From positions 1-64,000 of the forward strand of contig CAISJV010000001.1 in assembly GCA_903885795.1 (NCBI GenBank): a DNA stretch of 64,000 nucleotides. Direction: 5' to 3'. Position 1 is the first letter of the stretch. Each line of letters opens with the position of its first letter. Below are positions 1 to 9,920 of the stretch, piece after piece. Source of the stretch: an uncultured delta proteobacterium. GTDB lineage: Bacteria > Desulfobacterota > Syntrophia > Syntrophales > UBA8958. The translations under genes and the position numbers were made by a program. The notes below the pieces were generated by a model. It was not told the DNA's origin, did no database searches, and saw nothing but the letters and a program-made list of their open reading frames with translations.

Positions 1-122
1 ACACAATAATGAGATATGTCAAGCATTAAATGAATATCCAGTGGCACTACGCTTTTTAAATTATCAAAGAGCACACCCAATATTTACAATGGGTTACAAA
101 AAATATTTTGGCGACTTACACA

Positions 123-908
123 TCAAGTGTTAAAGATGAGCTTGGCGTAGAGTCCCTTCAACTTGGTGCGGTAGATGGTCCGGATCGCTTCCTCGTCCTC
201 GCCGATGGGCTTGAGAGGCACGAGATCCATGACCTCTGCGGGGGTCCGCTGGGAGTCGAAGAGGGTCTTCACCGTCCCCTTGACCATCTTTGTCAGGGCT
301 TTTTCGACCTCTTTGGCTGACAGACCGAAGGACAGGCCGAGGGACTTCAGTTCTTCGATTTGAAACCAGAGATAGGTGGGGCCCATCGCCGTGAGGATGG
401 CGTAGGCTTCCAGATTCTCTTCCTTTACCTCCGGGCAGTCGCCAAGAATCTTAAAGAATTTTCTGAGATTTCTTTTCTCGTCGCTGGAGAAGGCCGGGGA
501 AAAAGCCACGGGGTTGTAGCCCCTGTTGACAATCGACGGGGCGTTGGGGATCATCCGGACGATTCGGTCGAAGCCGCCGAGACCGGCGGACAGTTGGGCG
601 ATGGATAGCTTGGGGGCCAGGGACACCACAACGGCGTCCTTTTTTAAATGCCCTTTAATGCCGCCCAGGCTGGCCATGACCGCCGGGGGATGAAGGGCGA
701 TAAAAACTATCGCCGCCGCCGCGGGGTCTTTGACATCGCCGGAACTCGTTTTGATCTTGGGAAAGCGGTCCGCCAATTTTGAGAGAACCTCGGGATTCGT
801 ATCGCTGACAAATACGCGCTCCGGACGTTTGTCCTTGCGATCCAACCCCTCCAGGATGATGCCGGTGACCCTGCCGCCGCCGATAAAGCCCAATGATTTG
901 ATCTTCAT
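123..908 (-). CDS. ProC-like NAD(P)-binding oxidoreductase
   Basis: 261 aa with an N-terminal Rossmann fold. The glycine-rich dinucleotide loop is GFIGGGRVTG (about residues 7-16), followed by an acidic end to strand 2 (VSDTNPE). The middle part (RMIPNAPSIVNRG) resembles pyrroline-5-carboxylate reductases, which reduce P5C to proline. The helical C-terminal half lacks the usual ProC signature with a VTSPGGTT-type loop and reads DLVPLKPIGEDEEA instead. I therefore call it a ProC or F420-oxidoreductase superfamily member of unknown substrate, not a proven proC. It is the last gene of the minus-strand operon with arsenite-exporter and thioredoxin genes, 58 bp after the CcdA-like gene. Its link to that pathway is unclear. 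Confidence 0.7.
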   Translation of the reverse strand: MKIKSLGFIGGGRVTGIILEGLDRKDKRPERVFVSDTNPEVLSKLADRFPKIKTSSGDVKDPAAAAIVFIALHPPAVMASLGGIKGHLKKDAVVVSLAPKLSIAQLSAGLGGFDRIVRMIPNAPSIVNRGYNPVAFSPAFSSDEKRNLRKFFKILGDCPEVKEENLEAYAILTAMGPTYLWFQIEELKSLGLSFGLSAKEVEKALTKMVKGTVKTLFDSQRTPAEVMDLVPLKPIGEDEEAIRTIYRTKLKGLYAKLIFNT

Positions 909-966
909 GAAGAACCTCCTTTGTTTTATTGGTTTTTCGTTTTTTCCCTATTATGCCATGCCATGA

Positions 967-1674
967 CTAATTTCCCCAAAAAGGATTCCCGATAAAATAG
1001 ACCGCCAGGAGCATAATCATTACCCCCGCCCCCTTCCGGAACCAGTCGCCGGTACGCTGCCAGGCCTGGTTTTCGATCAATTTCCCGACCAGGGCCGTGG
1101 AGGTTCCCGCCACCAGGATGGGAAGGCAGTGGCCGACGGCAAAGAGGGTGATGAGGACCAGTCCCATGACAACCTGCCCCTGGATGGTGATGATTGCCAG
1201 GATCGGGGCGATGAAGCCGAAGGTGCAGGACCCAGAGAGAATCCCGTAGGCCAGACCGAGGAGGAAGGCCCCGCTGTGCCCTTTCAGATTGAGGCGCTGG
1301 AGAATGCCGCCTCCGGATACGGAGCAGGCCTGGACGCCGAACATTCCCAGGGCGACCCACAGGAGGACCAAGCCCACCAGGATCTGCCAGTAAGGACCCA
1401 CATCCCCTAACATGCGGCCCAGGAGGGCGCAGGTAATCCCTACCGCCGCAATGGACAGGAAAAGACCTCCCGTAAAAAGGACGGCGTAAAGTCCCGCCAG
1501 GCGGGGCGCTAAAACCTCGCGTTGCCCGGCCACATAGGCCACCATGAGGGGAATCGAGGCGAGATGGCAGGGGCTGAAGAGGACGCTGATCATCCCCCAG
1601 AGGAAGCTTCCCGCTGCGGCGAGGAGGGGCTCCCCCGTCAGCCACTGGTTCACCGTGAGAAAAAAGGTTTCCAT
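967..1674 (-). CDS. CcdA/DsbD-like membrane thiol electron transporter
   Basis: 235 aa, almost wholly hydrophobic, about six membrane segments. Two cysteines sit in the expected places for the CcdA/DsbD transmembrane family: FSPCHLASIP in the first segment and SGSCTFGFIAP in the fourth, each near a proline. These proteins carry electrons from cytoplasmic thioredoxin across the inner membrane to periplasmic thiol proteins. The gene directly upstream encodes an exported CxxC thioredoxin, 14 bp away, which is the obvious partner. It probably feeds reducing power to the periplasmic side of the arsenic-type operon. Known: family role. Inferred: partner. Confidence 0.85.
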   Translation of the reverse strand: METFFLTVNQWLTGEPLLAAAGSFLWGMISVLFSPCHLASIPLMVAYVAGQREVLAPRLAGLYAVLFTGGLFLSIAAVGITCALLGRMLGDVGPYWQILVGLVLLWVALGMFGVQACSVSGGGILQRLNLKGHSGAFLLGLAYGILSGSCTFGFIAPILAIITIQGQVVMGLVLITLFAVGHCLPILVAGTSTALVGKLIENQAWQRTGDWFRKGAGVMIMLLAVYFIGNPFWGN

Positions 1675-1688
1675 GCCGATCTTCTCCC

Positions 1689-2063
1689 TCAGTTTACGCC
1701 AAGCTTCTGGAGGACGGCCTCAATCGCCTCCTCGTTCATGAAGCCTTCATGTCGATAGACTTCTTCCCCCTTCTTATTGAAGAAAACCTGGGTTGGAATG
1801 ATTCTGATGCCGAAACGCTGGGCCGGCTTGGGATCTACCCAGACGTCGAGAAAGACGATGGCCGCCTTGCCGGCGTAGCGCTTCTCCAGTTTCTGCAGAA
1901 TCGGCGCCATCATCTTGCAGGGGATACATCTGGTCGCCCCCAGGTCCACCATCGTCACCATCCCCTTTACAGGAACGGTCTTTGCCGGTTCACCGGCCGC
2001 ACCGGTGGAAGTGGCGATTAAAAACAAAGCTGCCAACAGCAGGTATTTTAATTTTCTCTTCAT
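1689..2063 (-). CDS. Exported thioredoxin-fold protein (CIPC active site)
   Basis: 124 aa from the ATG at 2063. A longer version starts at 2096, but the hydrophobic signal segment (KYLLLAALFLIATST) begins right after the shorter start and a Shine-Dalgarno AAAGGAG lies at 2076-2082, between the two ATGs. Residues 46-49 are the redox pair CIPC, followed by a typical thioredoxin core with the cis-proline region RIIPTQVFF. It should act in the periplasm as a thiol reductase or oxidase, fed by the CcdA-like protein encoded immediately downstream. The small ALFLIATSTGAAGEP stretch looks cleavable. Confidence 0.85.
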   Translation of the reverse strand: MKRKLKYLLLAALFLIATSTGAAGEPAKTVPVKGMVTMVDLGATRCIPCKMMAPILQKLEKRYAGKAAIVFLDVWVDPKPAQRFGIRIIPTQVFFNKKGEEVYRHEGFMNEEAIEAVLQKLGVN

Positions 2064-2181
2064 TATATTCTTTAACTCCTTTGAAAACCGTTTCATGAAT
2101 ATGAATTTCTAGCTAATCCGGTTTAGTAAGTAAGTTCTTATCAATTAATGTAAGGGTTCCCTGTTTTGTTTGCTTGCCGAC

Positions 2182-3132
2182 TCAGAGGATCGCGTTAAAA
2201 AGATAGCCTACCATGATGATGGCCACCGTCATAATGGCGGCAAAGATGACAAGCAACTTCACTTTCAGTACCTTTCTCAAAATGACCATTTCGGGAAAAG
2301 AAATGGCTGTGATGGCCATCATGAAGGCCAGGACCGTTCCCAGGGGCATGCCCTTGCCCATCAGGGCCTGGACGATTGGAATCGTCCCGGCGGCATTGGA
2401 GTATAGGGGAATGGCAATCAGCACCGCCAGGGGAACGGCAAAGGGATTATCTCGTCCGGCATATTTGGCCACAAAATCGATTGGGGCATAGCCGTGGATG
2501 ACGGCCCCGACACCGATCCCGAGGATGACGTAAAGTATCACCCGCTTCAGGATGTCTTGGGTGTGATCGGATGCCTGCTCGAAGCGGTCCTTCCAGGTCA
2601 GCTCTGGCAGTATCACCTCACCCATCCGGATCTCCCAGACATAATCTTCCACCATCTTCTCGACCGCCGGGATCTTCCCGAGGATAAAGCCCGCCGTTAT
2701 GGCCACAATCATGCCGGTGCCGATATAGATCAGGGCGATCTTGGCGCCGAAGAGCCCCCAGAGGAGGACCAGGGCCACTTCGTTGATCATGGGTGAGGCG
2801 ATCAGAAAAGACAATGTCACGCCAAGCGGGACGCCTGCCTCCAGAAAACCGATAAAAACAGGAACCGCCGAACAGGAACAGAAGGGCGTAACGATGCCAA
2901 GCAAGGACGCTAGAATATTGCCGGTAAATTCCGACTTGCCGGCAAGAACCTTTTTGACCTTTTCCGGGGGGAAAAAGCTGCGGATGATGGAAACGACATA
3001 TATGATCACTGTCAGCATCAAGATGATTTTGATGGTGTCGTAGACGAAGAAATTGACGGCATCGGCCAAGTGTGTGCCCGCCGTCATCTTGAACACTGAA
3101 TATGTGAGCCAATCGGCAAAAGCCTTAATCAT
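2182..3132 (-). CDS. ArsP/DUF318-type permease
   Basis: 316 aa integral membrane protein with about eight hydrophobic segments and the family hallmark TPFCSCSAVPVFIG (near residues 82-95). The two cysteines in CSC are typical of this permease family (PF03773), which includes ArsP exporters of trivalent organoarsenicals and many uncharacterised members. A polar central loop (VEKMVEDYVWEIRMGEV) separates two membrane halves. It lies between two thioredoxin-fold genes and downstream of the ACR3 exporter, so export of a reduced arsenic species or other thiol-reactive metalloid is a reasonable guess. The substrate cannot be read from the sequence. Confidence 0.8.
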   Translation of the reverse strand: MIKAFADWLTYSVFKMTAGTHLADAVNFFVYDTIKIILMLTVIIYVVSIIRSFFPPEKVKKVLAGKSEFTGNILASLLGIVTPFCSCSAVPVFIGFLEAGVPLGVTLSFLIASPMINEVALVLLWGLFGAKIALIYIGTGMIVAITAGFILGKIPAVEKMVEDYVWEIRMGEVILPELTWKDRFEQASDHTQDILKRVILYVILGIGVGAVIHGYAPIDFVAKYAGRDNPFAVPLAVLIAIPLYSNAAGTIPIVQALMGKGMPLGTVLAFMMAITAISFPEMVILRKVLKVKLLVIFAAIMTVAIIMVGYLFNAIL

Positions 3133-3194
3133 GATAAATCTCCCGAATATTCACTTTTGTTTCACTTATTTTTGCAGGTATAGTCGGGGAAGCC

Positions 3195-3431
3195 CTATGC
3201 TTTACCGATCCAGGTTTTGACGTCTTCCTTCTTCGGGATTTTCCCGACGGATTTGACCTGGCCGTCTACCACAACCGAGGGTGTGCTGAGAACACCGAAC
3301 CCGGCGATCTTCCTGAAGTCCGTCACATGCTCGATCCTCGCGTCAACGCCGGTTTCGGCAACGGCTTCTTTGACGATCTTTTCCACTTGATTACACTTTG
3401 CACATCCAGGCCCTAAAATTTTGATTTCCAT
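3195..3431 (-). CDS. Small cytoplasmic thioredoxin (MTH895/TM0996 type)
   Basis: 78 aa, a minimal thioredoxin fold. The active site is GPGCAKCNQV near the N-terminus (Cys9 and Cys12), with cis-proline strand LSTPSVVVDG. No signal peptide. Such miniature thioredoxins are often encoded beside DUF318 permeases and arsenic genes, as here (permease 62 bp downstream, ACR3 80 bp upstream). The likely role is to reduce a metalloid substrate or a partner protein before export. The motif is close to that of the larger protein at 4679-5197, which carries GPGCAQCSRM. Confidence 0.85.
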   Translation of the reverse strand: MEIKILGPGCAKCNQVEKIVKEAVAETGVDARIEHVTDFRKIAGFGVLSTPSVVVDGQVKSVGKIPKKEDVKTWIGKA

Positions 3432-3511
3432 GATTAAATTCTCCTTTCAGAAGATGTTGTGTATGGAGCTTACTTCCTTAATGCTCAGATAATGTAGCAT
3501 GTTGAAACATT

Positions 3512-4621
3512 TCACAGGGATGTCGTTGGTAAAGCTTTATCGTACCAGGTCTGCGAACGGTTGCAGATATTGCAAACCGAGAGCATAACCGGCACCTCCA
3601 CTAGCACGCCGACTACGCAGGCCAGGGCCGCCCCGGAACTGGGACCGAAAAGGGTAATTGCCACGGCCACGGCCAATTCAAAGAAATTGCTCGCCCCGAT
3701 GAGGGCTCCCGGTGACGCTACATTGTGCGGTACCTTGAATAGTCGCATGAGCAGATAGGTGAGGCCGGAGTTGAAATAGACCTGGATGAGAATGGGCACG
3801 GCGATAAGGATCACGGCCACCCACTTGCTCGTGAGATTATCCGCCTGGAATGCGAAAATGAGGAGCAGCGTCAGGAGCAGCGCCACGACCGTTACCGGCT
3901 GGAATTTCGGCAGAAAACGGTTCTCGAACCAGTCTTTACCGTGGGATTTCAGTAAGGCTGTACGTGTCAGATACCCCGCCGCCAGGGGGATGACGATAAA
4001 CACCACGACAGAGGTGATGAGCACCTTGGACGGCACGACCACATCGGCTACCCCGAGGAGGAACATGACAATCGGTGCAAATAAAACGAGCATGATGAGG
4101 TCGTTTACTGCCACCTGGACCAGCGTGTAAGCCGGGTCGCCGTCGGTAAGATAGGACCAGACGAAGACCATGGCCGTGCAGGGGGCCGCTGCGAGGATAA
4201 TGAGCCCGGCGGTATAGCTCTTTGCCGTCTCCGGATCGACCCAAGCCGAAAATACATAATGAAAAAATACCCAGGCCAGAAAGGCCATGCTGAAGGGCTT
4301 AACCAGCCAGTTTACGAATAAGGTAACCAAAAGCCCTTTGGGTTTCCGGGCAATGCCTCCCAGGGAACCGAAGTCAATCTTCAGCATCATAGGAAAGATC
4401 ATCAGCCAGATGAGGATGGCAATGGGGACATTGACCTGAGACCCTTCGCCGAATTCCAACTTGCTTAACACGGCGATGCTGTCCGGCAGGAACTTGCCCA
4501 AGGCTACACCGACTACCATGCAGACCAGAACCCATACCGTGAGGTAGCGTTCAAATAAATTGAGACGTTTTGGCGCCTGTGGCAGTGGTTGCATCTTGAC
4601 TGACGGAGCTTTTGTTCTCAT
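3512..4621 (-). CDS. acr3: ACR3-family arsenite efflux transporter
   Basis: 369 aa with about ten membrane segments. It carries the two residues known to be needed in ACR3 transporters: a cysteine in AAPCTAMVFVWSYL (fourth segment) and a glutamate in GASNFFELAVAVAI (ninth segment). ACR3 pumps arsenite, and sometimes antimonite, out through the inner membrane using the proton gradient. The length is usual for the family apart from a roughly 20-residue polar N-terminal extension. It sits in a minus-strand operon with thioredoxin-fold proteins. No arsenate reductase of the ArsC type and no ArsR gene is visible in the window. Confidence 0.92.
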   Translation of the reverse strand: MRTKAPSVKMQPLPQAPKRLNLFERYLTVWVLVCMVVGVALGKFLPDSIAVLSKLEFGEGSQVNVPIAILIWLMIFPMMLKIDFGSLGGIARKPKGLLVTLFVNWLVKPFSMAFLAWVFFHYVFSAWVDPETAKSYTAGLIILAAAPCTAMVFVWSYLTDGDPAYTLVQVAVNDLIMLVLFAPIVMFLLGVADVVVPSKVLITSVVVFIVIPLAAGYLTRTALLKSHGKDWFENRFLPKFQPVTVVALLLTLLLIFAFQADNLTSKWVAVILIAVPILIQVYFNSGLTYLLMRLFKVPHNVASPGALIGASNFFELAVAVAITLFGPSSGAALACVVGVLVEVPVMLSVCNICNRSQTWYDKALPTTSL

Positions 4622-4678
4622 AAACTATATTATTCCTTTCTTATTCATGTCCTTATCGGCGTCGTTCCGGTTATTTTT

Positions 4679-5197
4679 TCAGCTATGAGTCGAAGGGATG
4701 GTTGACCCTGCCGCCAGCAGCCATTCTTTGATTTTATTCCGGTGGGGGGTCACCCCGACACAAACGACTTTGTCATTGATGACCAGTGCGGGGACACCCA
4801 TGACACCATATTTGCCGATTTCGCTATAATCCGTCACATGAAGCAATTCTCCCGGCAGTTTCATTTCCGCCATAACCTCCCGGACATCCATTTCCATACG
4901 GCTGCACTGGGCGCAGCCAGGGCCGAGGACAAGGACGCGCAGCCCTTCCGGGGGCGTCTCATCAACGGGTTCGCCGAGATGCTTCCGAAATTCCCGTATA
5001 AATGCGTTTACATACAGTTCTTTTGCCTGGGCGGGAATGTAATTCTTCTCGGATACCCTTTTCATGATTTCGTTCCCAATCTCATCATCAGCAAGGTGGG
5101 CATCATCCCGGGCCAGTGTTTCCATCACCTGCTTTAGTCCGACAATTCCGACCAGGTTGCTGTTGATCCTGATTTGCGTCACATCGCTTTCCCGCAT
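4679..5197 (-). CDS. Two-domain protein with C-terminal mini-thioredoxin
   Basis: 172 aa. Residues 1-75 form a predicted helical domain without a motif I recognise. From about residue 86 comes an MTH895-type thioredoxin fold with active site GPGCAQCSRM (Cys95, Cys98) and cis-proline strand VMGVPALVIND. No signal peptide, so cytoplasmic. The second structural gene of the operon, starting 11 bp after a 28-residue micro-ORF and followed by acr3. The helical domain may bind a partner or nucleic acid; that is a guess. The short gap and a GAGGA ribosome site overlapping the micro-ORF stop suggest translational coupling. Confidence 0.75.
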   Translation of the reverse strand: MRESDVTQIRINSNLVGIVGLKQVMETLARDDAHLADDEIGNEIMKRVSEKNYIPAQAKELYVNAFIREFRKHLGEPVDETPPEGLRVLVLGPGCAQCSRMEMDVREVMAEMKLPGELLHVTDYSEIGKYGVMGVPALVINDKVVCVGVTPHRNKIKEWLLAAGSTIPSTHS

Positions 5198-5208
5198 TAA
5201 AAAATTCC

Positions 5209-5295
5209 TCAGCCTACGAGCCAGCCGTAGTTCATACCAGCTGCAGCAGCCAAAGAGACCCCTACGATGGGTCCGAATTTAGTCCATTCTTTCAT
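5209..5295 (-). CDS. 28-residue hydrophobic micro-ORF, first gene of the ars-type operon
   Basis: A small ORF with ATG at 5295 and TGA at 5209-5211. A strong Shine-Dalgarno (AAAGGAG, 5303-5309) lies at ideal spacing. The peptide starts MKEWTKFGPIVGVSLAAAAG and ends in NYGWLVG. It has a short amphipathic start, one Ala/Gly/Val-rich segment just long enough to sit in a membrane, and two tryptophans at the edges. It lies between the operon promoter and the first thioredoxin gene. It may be a tiny membrane subunit of a neighbouring permease or a translated leader. I know no family for it. Confidence 0.6.
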   Translation of the reverse strand: MKEWTKFGPIVGVSLAAAAGMNYGWLVG

Positions 5296-5408
5296 GCTTT
5301 TCACTCCTTTAATATATCCGTACAGCAATATGCACGGGATAATACCTTTCTCTTCACGTGACCTACCAACTGATATCCGGTATATTCATATTCATATTCG
5401 TGATTGGT

Positions 5409-5436
5409 AATATAGTTATTTGTCCAGCGGTGTCAA
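5409..5436 (-). promoter_or_regulatory. Sigma-70 promoter and possible ArsR operator of the ars-type operon
   Basis: On the minus strand TTGACA (5431-5436) and TATATT (5409-5414) are separated by 16 bp. Just downstream, at 5380-5400, the plus strand reads TATTCATATTCATATTCG, a tandem repeat of the kind often bound by SmtB/ArsR-type repressors near the start site. The first gene, the micro-ORF, begins about 105 bp downstream of the predicted start point. The repressor itself is not in view. The rest of the 247-bp gap up to 5542 shows nothing else. Confidence 0.6.
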
Positions 5437-5542
5437 GAAATATTTTCGGGGTTGGATTATCCGAAAGAAGAGATTGCCATTTGTCACCTCATCAACAAAG
5501 TACGGCAATTAACTGTATTCATTTGAGTTTGAATACCGCCGC

Positions 5543-8500
5543 TCATTTATGGTCAGAATTGGGCGTACCTGGATTCGGCCTGTTCCTGAAGACGGCGTAG
5601 TAGAGAAGGGGGACCACGATGAGGGTGAGGCCGGTGGCGGCAACGGCGCCAAACATCATGGCGATTGCCAATCCCTGGAAAATTGGGTCAAAGAGCATGA
5701 CAAAGGAACCGACGACTACGGCCGCCGCCGTCAGGACAATCGGCCGGAAGCGGACCGCACCGGCGGAGATGATGGCCTGCTTCAGATCTCCTTTTTCCAG
5801 CCATTCCATCTGGATGAAATCGACGAGAAGAATGGAATTGCGGACGACGATACCCGCCAGGGCGATGAAACCGATCATGGAGGTGGCCGTAAAGAAAGCG
5901 CCAAACAGCCAATGGGCGGGCAGGATACCAACGAGGGTAAGGGGTATGGGAGCCATAATCACGAGGGGGGTGACGAAGTTTCGGAACCAGGCCACTACCA
6001 GGATATAGATGATCACCAGGACAGCGGCGAAGGCGATCCCCAGGTCACGGAACACCTCGTAGGTGATATGCCATTCGCCATCCCACTTCATGGAGTATCG
6101 GTCTTCTTGGCTCGGCTGGACGGTGGAATACTGTTTTAATTCATATCCTTCGGGGAGCTTCAATTTGGCGACGGCCTCCTGCATCTTCAGGATGGCATAA
6201 ATTGGACTCTCTTCCGTCCCGGCCACGTCCCCCGTTACATAAGTAACCCTTTGCAGATTCTTGTGATAGATGGTTTTCTCTTCGAAGCCATCTCTCGTCT
6301 TCACAAGTTCCGAAATGGGGATAGCCCCCCCTGCGGAGGAAGGAACAGTAAGGGATTTCAATGCTTCCGGATAGGAACGGGCGGTGAGGGGCATCTGCAT
6401 GAAAATGGACACAGGTTCCCGCTCCCGATCAAGATGTACGAGACCGGCCTCGGCACCGCTCACGGCGATGTTCAGACCCCGGGCTATGTCGGCAGGGCTC
6501 ACGCCGCTCAGGGCCGCCTTTTCCCGGTCGATTTCAAAGACAACCTTCCGCTGATTATCTTCCACAAGCCAATCCACATCCACAACGCCATCAGTCTTTT
6601 CAAAGACATCCATAACTTGTCCTGCGACTTCGCGCTGCCGTTCCGGTTCGGGGCCGTAAATTTCTGCGACCAGGGTACTCAGGACCGGCGGTCCTGGCGG
6701 GATTTCGGCCAGTTTGATCCGGGCGCCGTAACGATCGGCAATTCTTTTCATTTCCGGACGCAGTCGTTTGGCAAGATCATGGCTTTGGGCCTTACGCTTG
6801 TCTCTGGCGACGAAGTTGACCTGAATATCCGCGACATTGGGGCCACTACGCAAATAGTAATGCCGTACGAGGCCATTGAAATTATAGGGAGCCGCCGTGC
6901 CAACGTAGGACTCGTAATCCGTGACCTCCGGCGCCGTCGTGATGTATTCAGTCAGTTCCCGGGTAAGAGCCGCTGTTTCTTCAAGGCTTCTCCCCTCGGG
7001 CATATCGATGATCACCTGCAGTTCGCTCTTGTTATCGAAGGGGAGCATCTTAACGGTGACTTTTTTCAGGGGGATCAGGGCCACCGAAAGGACAAGGAGC
7101 AGCGCCACAACAGCGAAAATGAGGGACCGCTTATTACCTTTGTCAATAAATGGTCCCAGTATCTTTTCGTAAAGGCGATGCATCCCTCGGCCTTCATCGT
7201 GTCCAGCGTGAGGCCTGATGTTTTTCAGGGCCAGCAGGCTCATCCAGGGGCTGACAATAAACGCCACGAGGAGGGAAAAGAGCATGGCGGCGGAGGCCCC
7301 GACGGGAATGGGCCGCATGTATGGTCCCATTAGGCCGGATACGAAGGCCATGGGAAGGAGGGCGGCGATTACCGTAAAGGTGGCGAGTATAGTGGGATTT
7401 CCTACTTCATCCACGGCCTGTACGGCCGTCAGAGCACCTATCCCGTGGTTGCGGAAATGACGGGTGATATTTTCCACGACCACAATGGCATCGTCCACAA
7501 GGATGCCGATAGAGAAGATCAGGGCGAAAAGGGTCACCCGGTTCAGGGTGTAGCCGTACAGATAGGTGATAAGCAGGGTCAGGGCGAGGGTAACAGGAAC
7601 GGCCACGGCCACGACGAGGGACTCCCGCCAACCAAGGAATAGGGCGATCAGGATGATGACGGAAACAGTGGCAATCAACATATGCTTCAGGAGTTCGTCA
7701 GATTTCTCCTTTGCCGTTTCGCCATAGTTTCTGGTGACGGTCATTTGAACATCGGCAGGAATGAGCCGCCCTTTCATGGTCTCGACCTTACGGAGGGCTT
7801 CATGGGCCACGTCGCTGGCGTTAGCCCCTTTTTTCTTGGCAACGGCAATGGTCACGGCTTCGAACTGGCCAGCGGAGTGACTCTTCACGCCTATAGACGC
7901 TGCGGCTGGTCCGAGGCCCATAAAGACATAGGAATTCGCCTCCTCCGGACCATCAAGGATTGCAGCGACGTCACGCAGGTAAACGGGACGTCCATTAGCA
8001 ACAATGACGACGATACTCCCCAGGTCATCGGCGTTTTTTATGAAACCATTGGTTTCGATCAGCATTTCCCTGTTGCCGGCAATGGTGGAACCTGCCGCCA
8101 GGGCGACGTTTGTTTTCTGCAGACTTCCCATGATCTGAAAAGGGGAGGCGCCATAGGCCCGCAATCGCGCCGGGTCAAGGTTGAGACGGAACTGACGACG
8201 CTGGCCGCCGATGACGGAAGTTTCTGAAACATCGCTTCCCTTTTTTATCTCCGTACAGACTTCCATGGCCATCCGGCGAAGTTCGAAGCCCGTGTAGGAT
8301 GGATTTTCACTCCAGAGGGTCATGGTAAGGATAGGCACGTCGTCAATGGATTTGGGTTTGACCAGGGGCTGGGAGACACCAGGCGGAATCCAGTCATAAT
8401 GGGACATGAGCTTGTTATGGAGTTTGACCAGGCTGTCCTCCATATTTTCCCCCACATAGAAACGGACGATGGTCAGGTTGAATCCGGGTTTGACAATGGA

Positions 8501-8761
8501 GTAAACGTACTCAACTCCTTTGATTTCCCAGAGGAGCTTTTCCATGGGATAAGTGACCCGCTCTTCTACCTCCTTAGCCGAGGCTCCGGGATAGTTTACA
8601 AAGACGTCCACCATGGGGACGACGATCTGCGGTTCTTCTTCCCGCGGGGTGACGATGACGGCGAAAAGACCCAGCAACAGAGATGCCATGACAATCAAGG
8701 GAGTCAACTTGGATTGGATAAATGCCTTGGCGATCTGTCCGGAAACGCCCATTCCTGCCAT
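5543..8761 (-). CDS. RND-family efflux pump inner-membrane subunit
   Basis: 1072 aa, the usual length for AcrB/CzcA-type pumps. After one N-terminal membrane helix come the periplasmic porter domains ([20 protein letters not shown]), then a membrane block with the family signature [17 protein letters not shown], a second large periplasmic loop and a second membrane block ending in [15 protein letters not shown]. The proton-relay Asp pair in LVDDAIVV supports drug/proton antiport. Metal specificity is not evident. It is the last gene of a tolC-adaptor-pump operon, 28 bp after the adaptor. The substrate is unknown; its proximity to an arsenic operon does not prove metal export. Confidence 0.93.
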   Translation of the reverse strand: MAGMGVSGQIAKAFIQSKLTPLIVMASLLLGLFAVIVTPREEEPQIVVPMVDVFVNYPGASAKEVEERVTYPMEKLLWEIKGVEYVYSIVKPGFNLTIVRFYVGENMEDSLVKLHNKLMSHYDWIPPGVSQPLVKPKSIDDVPILTMTLWSENPSYTGFELRRMAMEVCTEIKKGSDVSETSVIGGQRRQFRLNLDPARLRAYGASPFQIMGSLQKTNVALAAGSTIAGNREMLIETNGFIKNADDLGSIVVIVANGRPVYLRDVAAILDGPEEANSYVFMGLGPAAASIGVKSHSAGQFEAVTIAVAKKKGANASDVAHEALRKVETMKGRLIPADVQMTVTRNYGETAKEKSDELLKHMLIATVSVIILIALFLGWRESLVVAVAVPVTLALTLLITYLYGYTLNRVTLFALIFSIGILVDDAIVVVENITRHFRNHGIGALTAVQAVDEVGNPTILATFTVIAALLPMAFVSGLMGPYMRPIPVGASAAMLFSLLVAFIVSPWMSLLALKNIRPHAGHDEGRGMHRLYEKILGPFIDKGNKRSLIFAVVALLLVLSVALIPLKKVTVKMLPFDNKSELQVIIDMPEGRSLEETAALTRELTEYITTAPEVTDYESYVGTAAPYNFNGLVRHYYLRSGPNVADIQVNFVARDKRKAQSHDLAKRLRPEMKRIADRYGARIKLAEIPPGPPVLSTLVAEIYGPEPERQREVAGQVMDVFEKTDGVVDVDWLVEDNQRKVVFEIDREKAALSGVSPADIARGLNIAVSGAEAGLVHLDREREPVSIFMQMPLTARSYPEALKSLTVPSSAGGAIPISELVKTRDGFEEKTIYHKNLQRVTYVTGDVAGTEESPIYAILKMQEAVAKLKLPEGYELKQYSTVQPSQEDRYSMKWDGEWHITYEVFRDLGIAFAAVLVIIYILVVAWFRNFVTPLVIMAPIPLTLVGILPAHWLFGAFFTATSMIGFIALAGIVVRNSILLVDFIQMEWLEKGDLKQAIISAGAVRFRPIVLTAAAVVVGSFVMLFDPIFQGLAIAMMFGAVAATGLTLIVVPLLYYAVFRNRPNPGTPNSDHK

Positions 8762-8789
8762 AAAATAGCCCGCGAAATAAAATGATGTT

Positions 8790-9905
8790 CTACTTGAGTT
8801 GGTTCTTCTGGACTACGCCGCCATCTACCGCCCTTTGCGTCCCTTCGGAAACGATCTGCTCGTTCTGAGCAAGACCGGAGAGGATTTCTATCCGACCGTC
8901 GGAATATGTCCTGCCGGTTTTAACAAGGCGGTAGGTCATGACTCCGCTTGGCGCCACTACATAAACTCCCGACAACTGCCCCTTGGAAACAACGGATCCT
9001 TCCGGGACGAGGAGGACTTCCTTTTTCCCCACCGGGATACGGATGCGGGCATAAAGACCGCTCTTTAATCCGGCGGCGGGCAGACTGATCTTGATCAGAA
9101 AGGTTCGCGAGTGGGGATCCACGGCCGGGACAATATCCCGAATCGAACCCCGGAGCTGCCGATTTGTTGCCTCAATTGCAACATCGACGGTCATGCCTTT
9201 ACTCAGGCGTCTAGTGAGTGTCTCATCGGCGAATGCTTCCACGTGTAAAGCCGTATCGCTCTCGATGGTTAGCAGGAGTTGACCGGGGAGGGCCATGCTG
9301 CCCCCATCTATCTTTTTGCTGGTAATTATTCCGGTTACAGGAGCTTTGATTTTTGCGTACGCCTCATAGATCGTCGTCTCCTCATAGGCGGCTTTGGCCC
9401 TTTCATACTCACTGTCCGCCATCTTCTTCTGTGTCTCCACCTGATCCATTTCCTGCTGAGACAGGGCTCTTTCTGAGTAGAGTTGTTGGTACCGGCGCCA
9501 TGTTATATCGGCCATGGCCTTGTTGGATTTTGCCGTCTCCATGGCCATGGCCGCACCTCTCACTTTTTGAATCAGCTCACGATTATCGATAGTCGCCAGG
9601 AGTTGACCGGCCTTGACCCGGTCCCCTTCCCGAACATAGACGGCCGTTACCACTCCCATTATTCGGCTGGCGACATTACTAACCTGTTCCGATTTTAGCG
9701 TACCTGTTGTTTCATAAATCTCATCGACTTTTGAAAGGACGACGGCAGTTATTTTTACATCCGAAACCGACGGTCGCGAGCGTTCCGCCGGCGGCGAAGC
9801 GCCCTGACATCCCCACACGAATAAAGATGCAAGGCCCAGCAAAACCAGGAACGTGTAATAAAACAAATCACGTTTATCGAAGAGGTAAATTGATTTTTTC
9901 TTCAT
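8790..9905 (-). CDS. Periplasmic adaptor (membrane fusion) protein
   Basis: 371 aa. The N-terminus has a hydrophobic segment ending in [15 protein letters not shown], which looks like a lipoprotein signal (Cys at about residue 33). Then follow the split lipoyl domain ([22 protein letters not shown]), a coiled-coil hairpin of Glu/Lys/Gln-rich helices, the second lipoyl half ([19 protein letters not shown]) and a beta-barrel plus membrane-proximal domain. This HlyD/AcrA-type subunit bridges the RND pump and the TolC channel. It lies 15 bp after the tolC-like gene and 28 bp before the pump gene, giving a complete tripartite operon. Confidence 0.92.
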   Translation of the reverse strand: MKKKSIYLFDKRDLFYYTFLVLLGLASLFVWGCQGASPPAERSRPSVSDVKITAVVLSKVDEIYETTGTLKSEQVSNVASRIMGVVTAVYVREGDRVKAGQLLATIDNRELIQKVRGAAMAMETAKSNKAMADITWRRYQQLYSERALSQQEMDQVETQKKMADSEYERAKAAYEETTIYEAYAKIKAPVTGIITSKKIDGGSMALPGQLLLTIESDTALHVEAFADETLTRRLSKGMTVDVAIEATNRQLRGSIRDIVPAVDPHSRTFLIKISLPAAGLKSGLYARIRIPVGKKEVLLVPEGSVVSKGQLSGVYVVAPSGVMTYRLVKTGRTYSDGRIEILSGLAQNEQIVSEGTQRAVDGGVVQKNQLK

Positions 9906-9920
9906 GTTCGGTTCCTGAGA

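Noticed and set aside
926-1645. 239-residue frame overlapping the CcdA-like gene
   Set aside because: Arg/Pro/Gly-rich shadow of the real gene in another frame; no family features.
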